A DNA stretch of 29,761 nt from an uncultured Oscillospiraceae bacterium. Lineage in GTDB: Bacteria > Bacillota > Clostridia > Oscillospirales > Oscillospiraceae. The notes under the pieces were generated by a model, which did not search any database, was not told the origin of the DNA, and saw only the letters and a list, made by a program, of their open reading frames with translations. Positions 29,447 to 29,761 of this stretch are shown piece by piece (positions within the stretch are counted from its first letter, which is position 1; every line of letters starts with the position of its first letter). Made by a program: the position numbers and the translations under genes. The stretch is from assembly GCA_934589155.1 (NCBI GenBank), contig CAKTNP010000026.1, positions 1-29,761 on the forward strand, read 5' to 3'.

Positions 29447-29761
29447 TTACAAGCAGGACTCGCCATCGGCAATCATGCGGGATAGCGCCTGCAGCTGTGC
29501 GTCGGTCAGTTTGGTAATAGCGCCCGTTCGGCTTACAGTGATAAAGTCACGGAATTGGCTGATGTGGATCGGCGTGTTCAGAAGCCGAATGTGGTCGATC
29601 TTGGCATACCAGGGACTGCGCCAATGGAGGTCCTCCCATCCAGATACCTCTGTTTGAAAAGGTTCCTGGGCTACCCGGCCAATCGCAACAAGGAAGCCTG
29701 CGTATTTTTGATAGAGATCCCGCTGCTGTGCGGCAAAAAGCCCCAAGGCGCTGCTTTCTTG
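29447..29761 (-). CDS. Partial gene, C-terminal about 104 residues of an unidentified protein
   Basis: The frame is open to the right edge (codons at 29761-29747 are in frame), so the true start lies outside the window. An apparent TTG start at 29746 is not supported. The visible part, with PWYAKIDHIRLLNTPIHISQFRDFITVSRTGAITKLTDAQLQALSRMI, faintly resembles the end of a PUA-like/EVE-type nucleic acid-binding domain (W--KIDH--LL--PI, RTGAIT-L). I am not sure of this, and no function is assigned. It stops at 29447 and is followed by a strong hairpin terminator. Confidence 0.65.
   Translation of the reverse strand, partial: QESSALGLFAAQQRDLYQKYAGFLVAIGRVAQEPFQTEVSGWEDLHWRSPWYAKIDHIRLLNTPIHISQFRDFITVSRTGAITKLTDAQLQALSRMIADGESCL

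Noticed and set aside
29261..29485. 74-residue open frame on the + strand
   Set aside because: It runs through a perfect 18-bp terminator hairpin and begins inside the operator repeats.

Overview
The window is a GC-rich bacterial chromosome segment. The gene content fits an anaerobic, spore-forming member of the Bacillota, probably a clostridium of the Oscillospirales type. The evidence is a PdaA-type spore-cortex deacetylase, a nickel CO dehydrogenase with a bacterial-type acetyl-CoA synthase, MrnC and RqcH, sigma-A-like promoters, strong GGAGG ribosome binding sites, and TTG/GTG starts in several genes. No insertion sequence, prophage, tRNA, rRNA or CRISPR array was found. The genus cannot be fixed from this sequence alone.

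Layout. (1) 1-525 has no credible protein gene but is rich in inverted repeats, including a 20-bp nested stem at 290-445; it may be a structured RNA or a long leader. (2) 526-3467 (+) is a tight translation operon, rbfA-nrnA-truB-ribF. The RibF-like protein keeps the FMN adenylyltransferase half but has a short, degenerate riboflavin kinase half. (3) 3599-4643 (-) holds a 52-residue cysteine-rich membrane mini-protein and pdaA. (4) 4805-6661 (+) holds mscS and a single-pass protein with an InlB-type repeat. (5) 6822-8973 (+) is mrnC-rqcH. (6) 9022-9390 (-) is a DUF805 membrane protein. (7) 9566-11486 (+) is a DUF3810 membrane HExxH protein followed by rsmG. (8) 11535-12938 (-) is a MATE exporter with a leader of about 140 nt that can form a terminator or a competing structure.

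(9) 13339-18226 (-) is cooS-cooC-acsB, the carbonyl-branch core of the Wood-Ljungdahl pathway: CO dehydrogenase, its nickel-insertion ATPase, and acetyl-CoA synthase. A near-consensus promoter drives it. The corrinoid protein and methyltransferase genes usually linked to it are absent here. (10) 18530-20601 (+) is a PhoB/PhoR-like two-component pair, followed by a 400-residue two-pass membrane protein of unknown function with its own promoter.

(11) 22088-29195 (-) is an import locus: a creatinase/M24-fold enzyme, then a ribose-type ABC importer (permease, dual ATPase, second permease, lipoprotein binding protein), then a separately promoted ROK repressor. Three tandem 8-bp TTTGNCAA-like repeats overlap the -35 box of the operon promoter. 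A related motif (TTTGGAAA) overlaps the -35 box of the ROK gene, so the ROK protein may control both. The M24-fold enzyme lacks both metal-binding Asp residues and so looks like a creatinase-type C-N hydrolase, not a peptidase. The imported solute may therefore be a nitrogen compound and not a sugar. This locus and the MATE leader are the most promising candidates for undescribed biology. (12) A partial gene on the - strand runs off the right edge (29447-29761).
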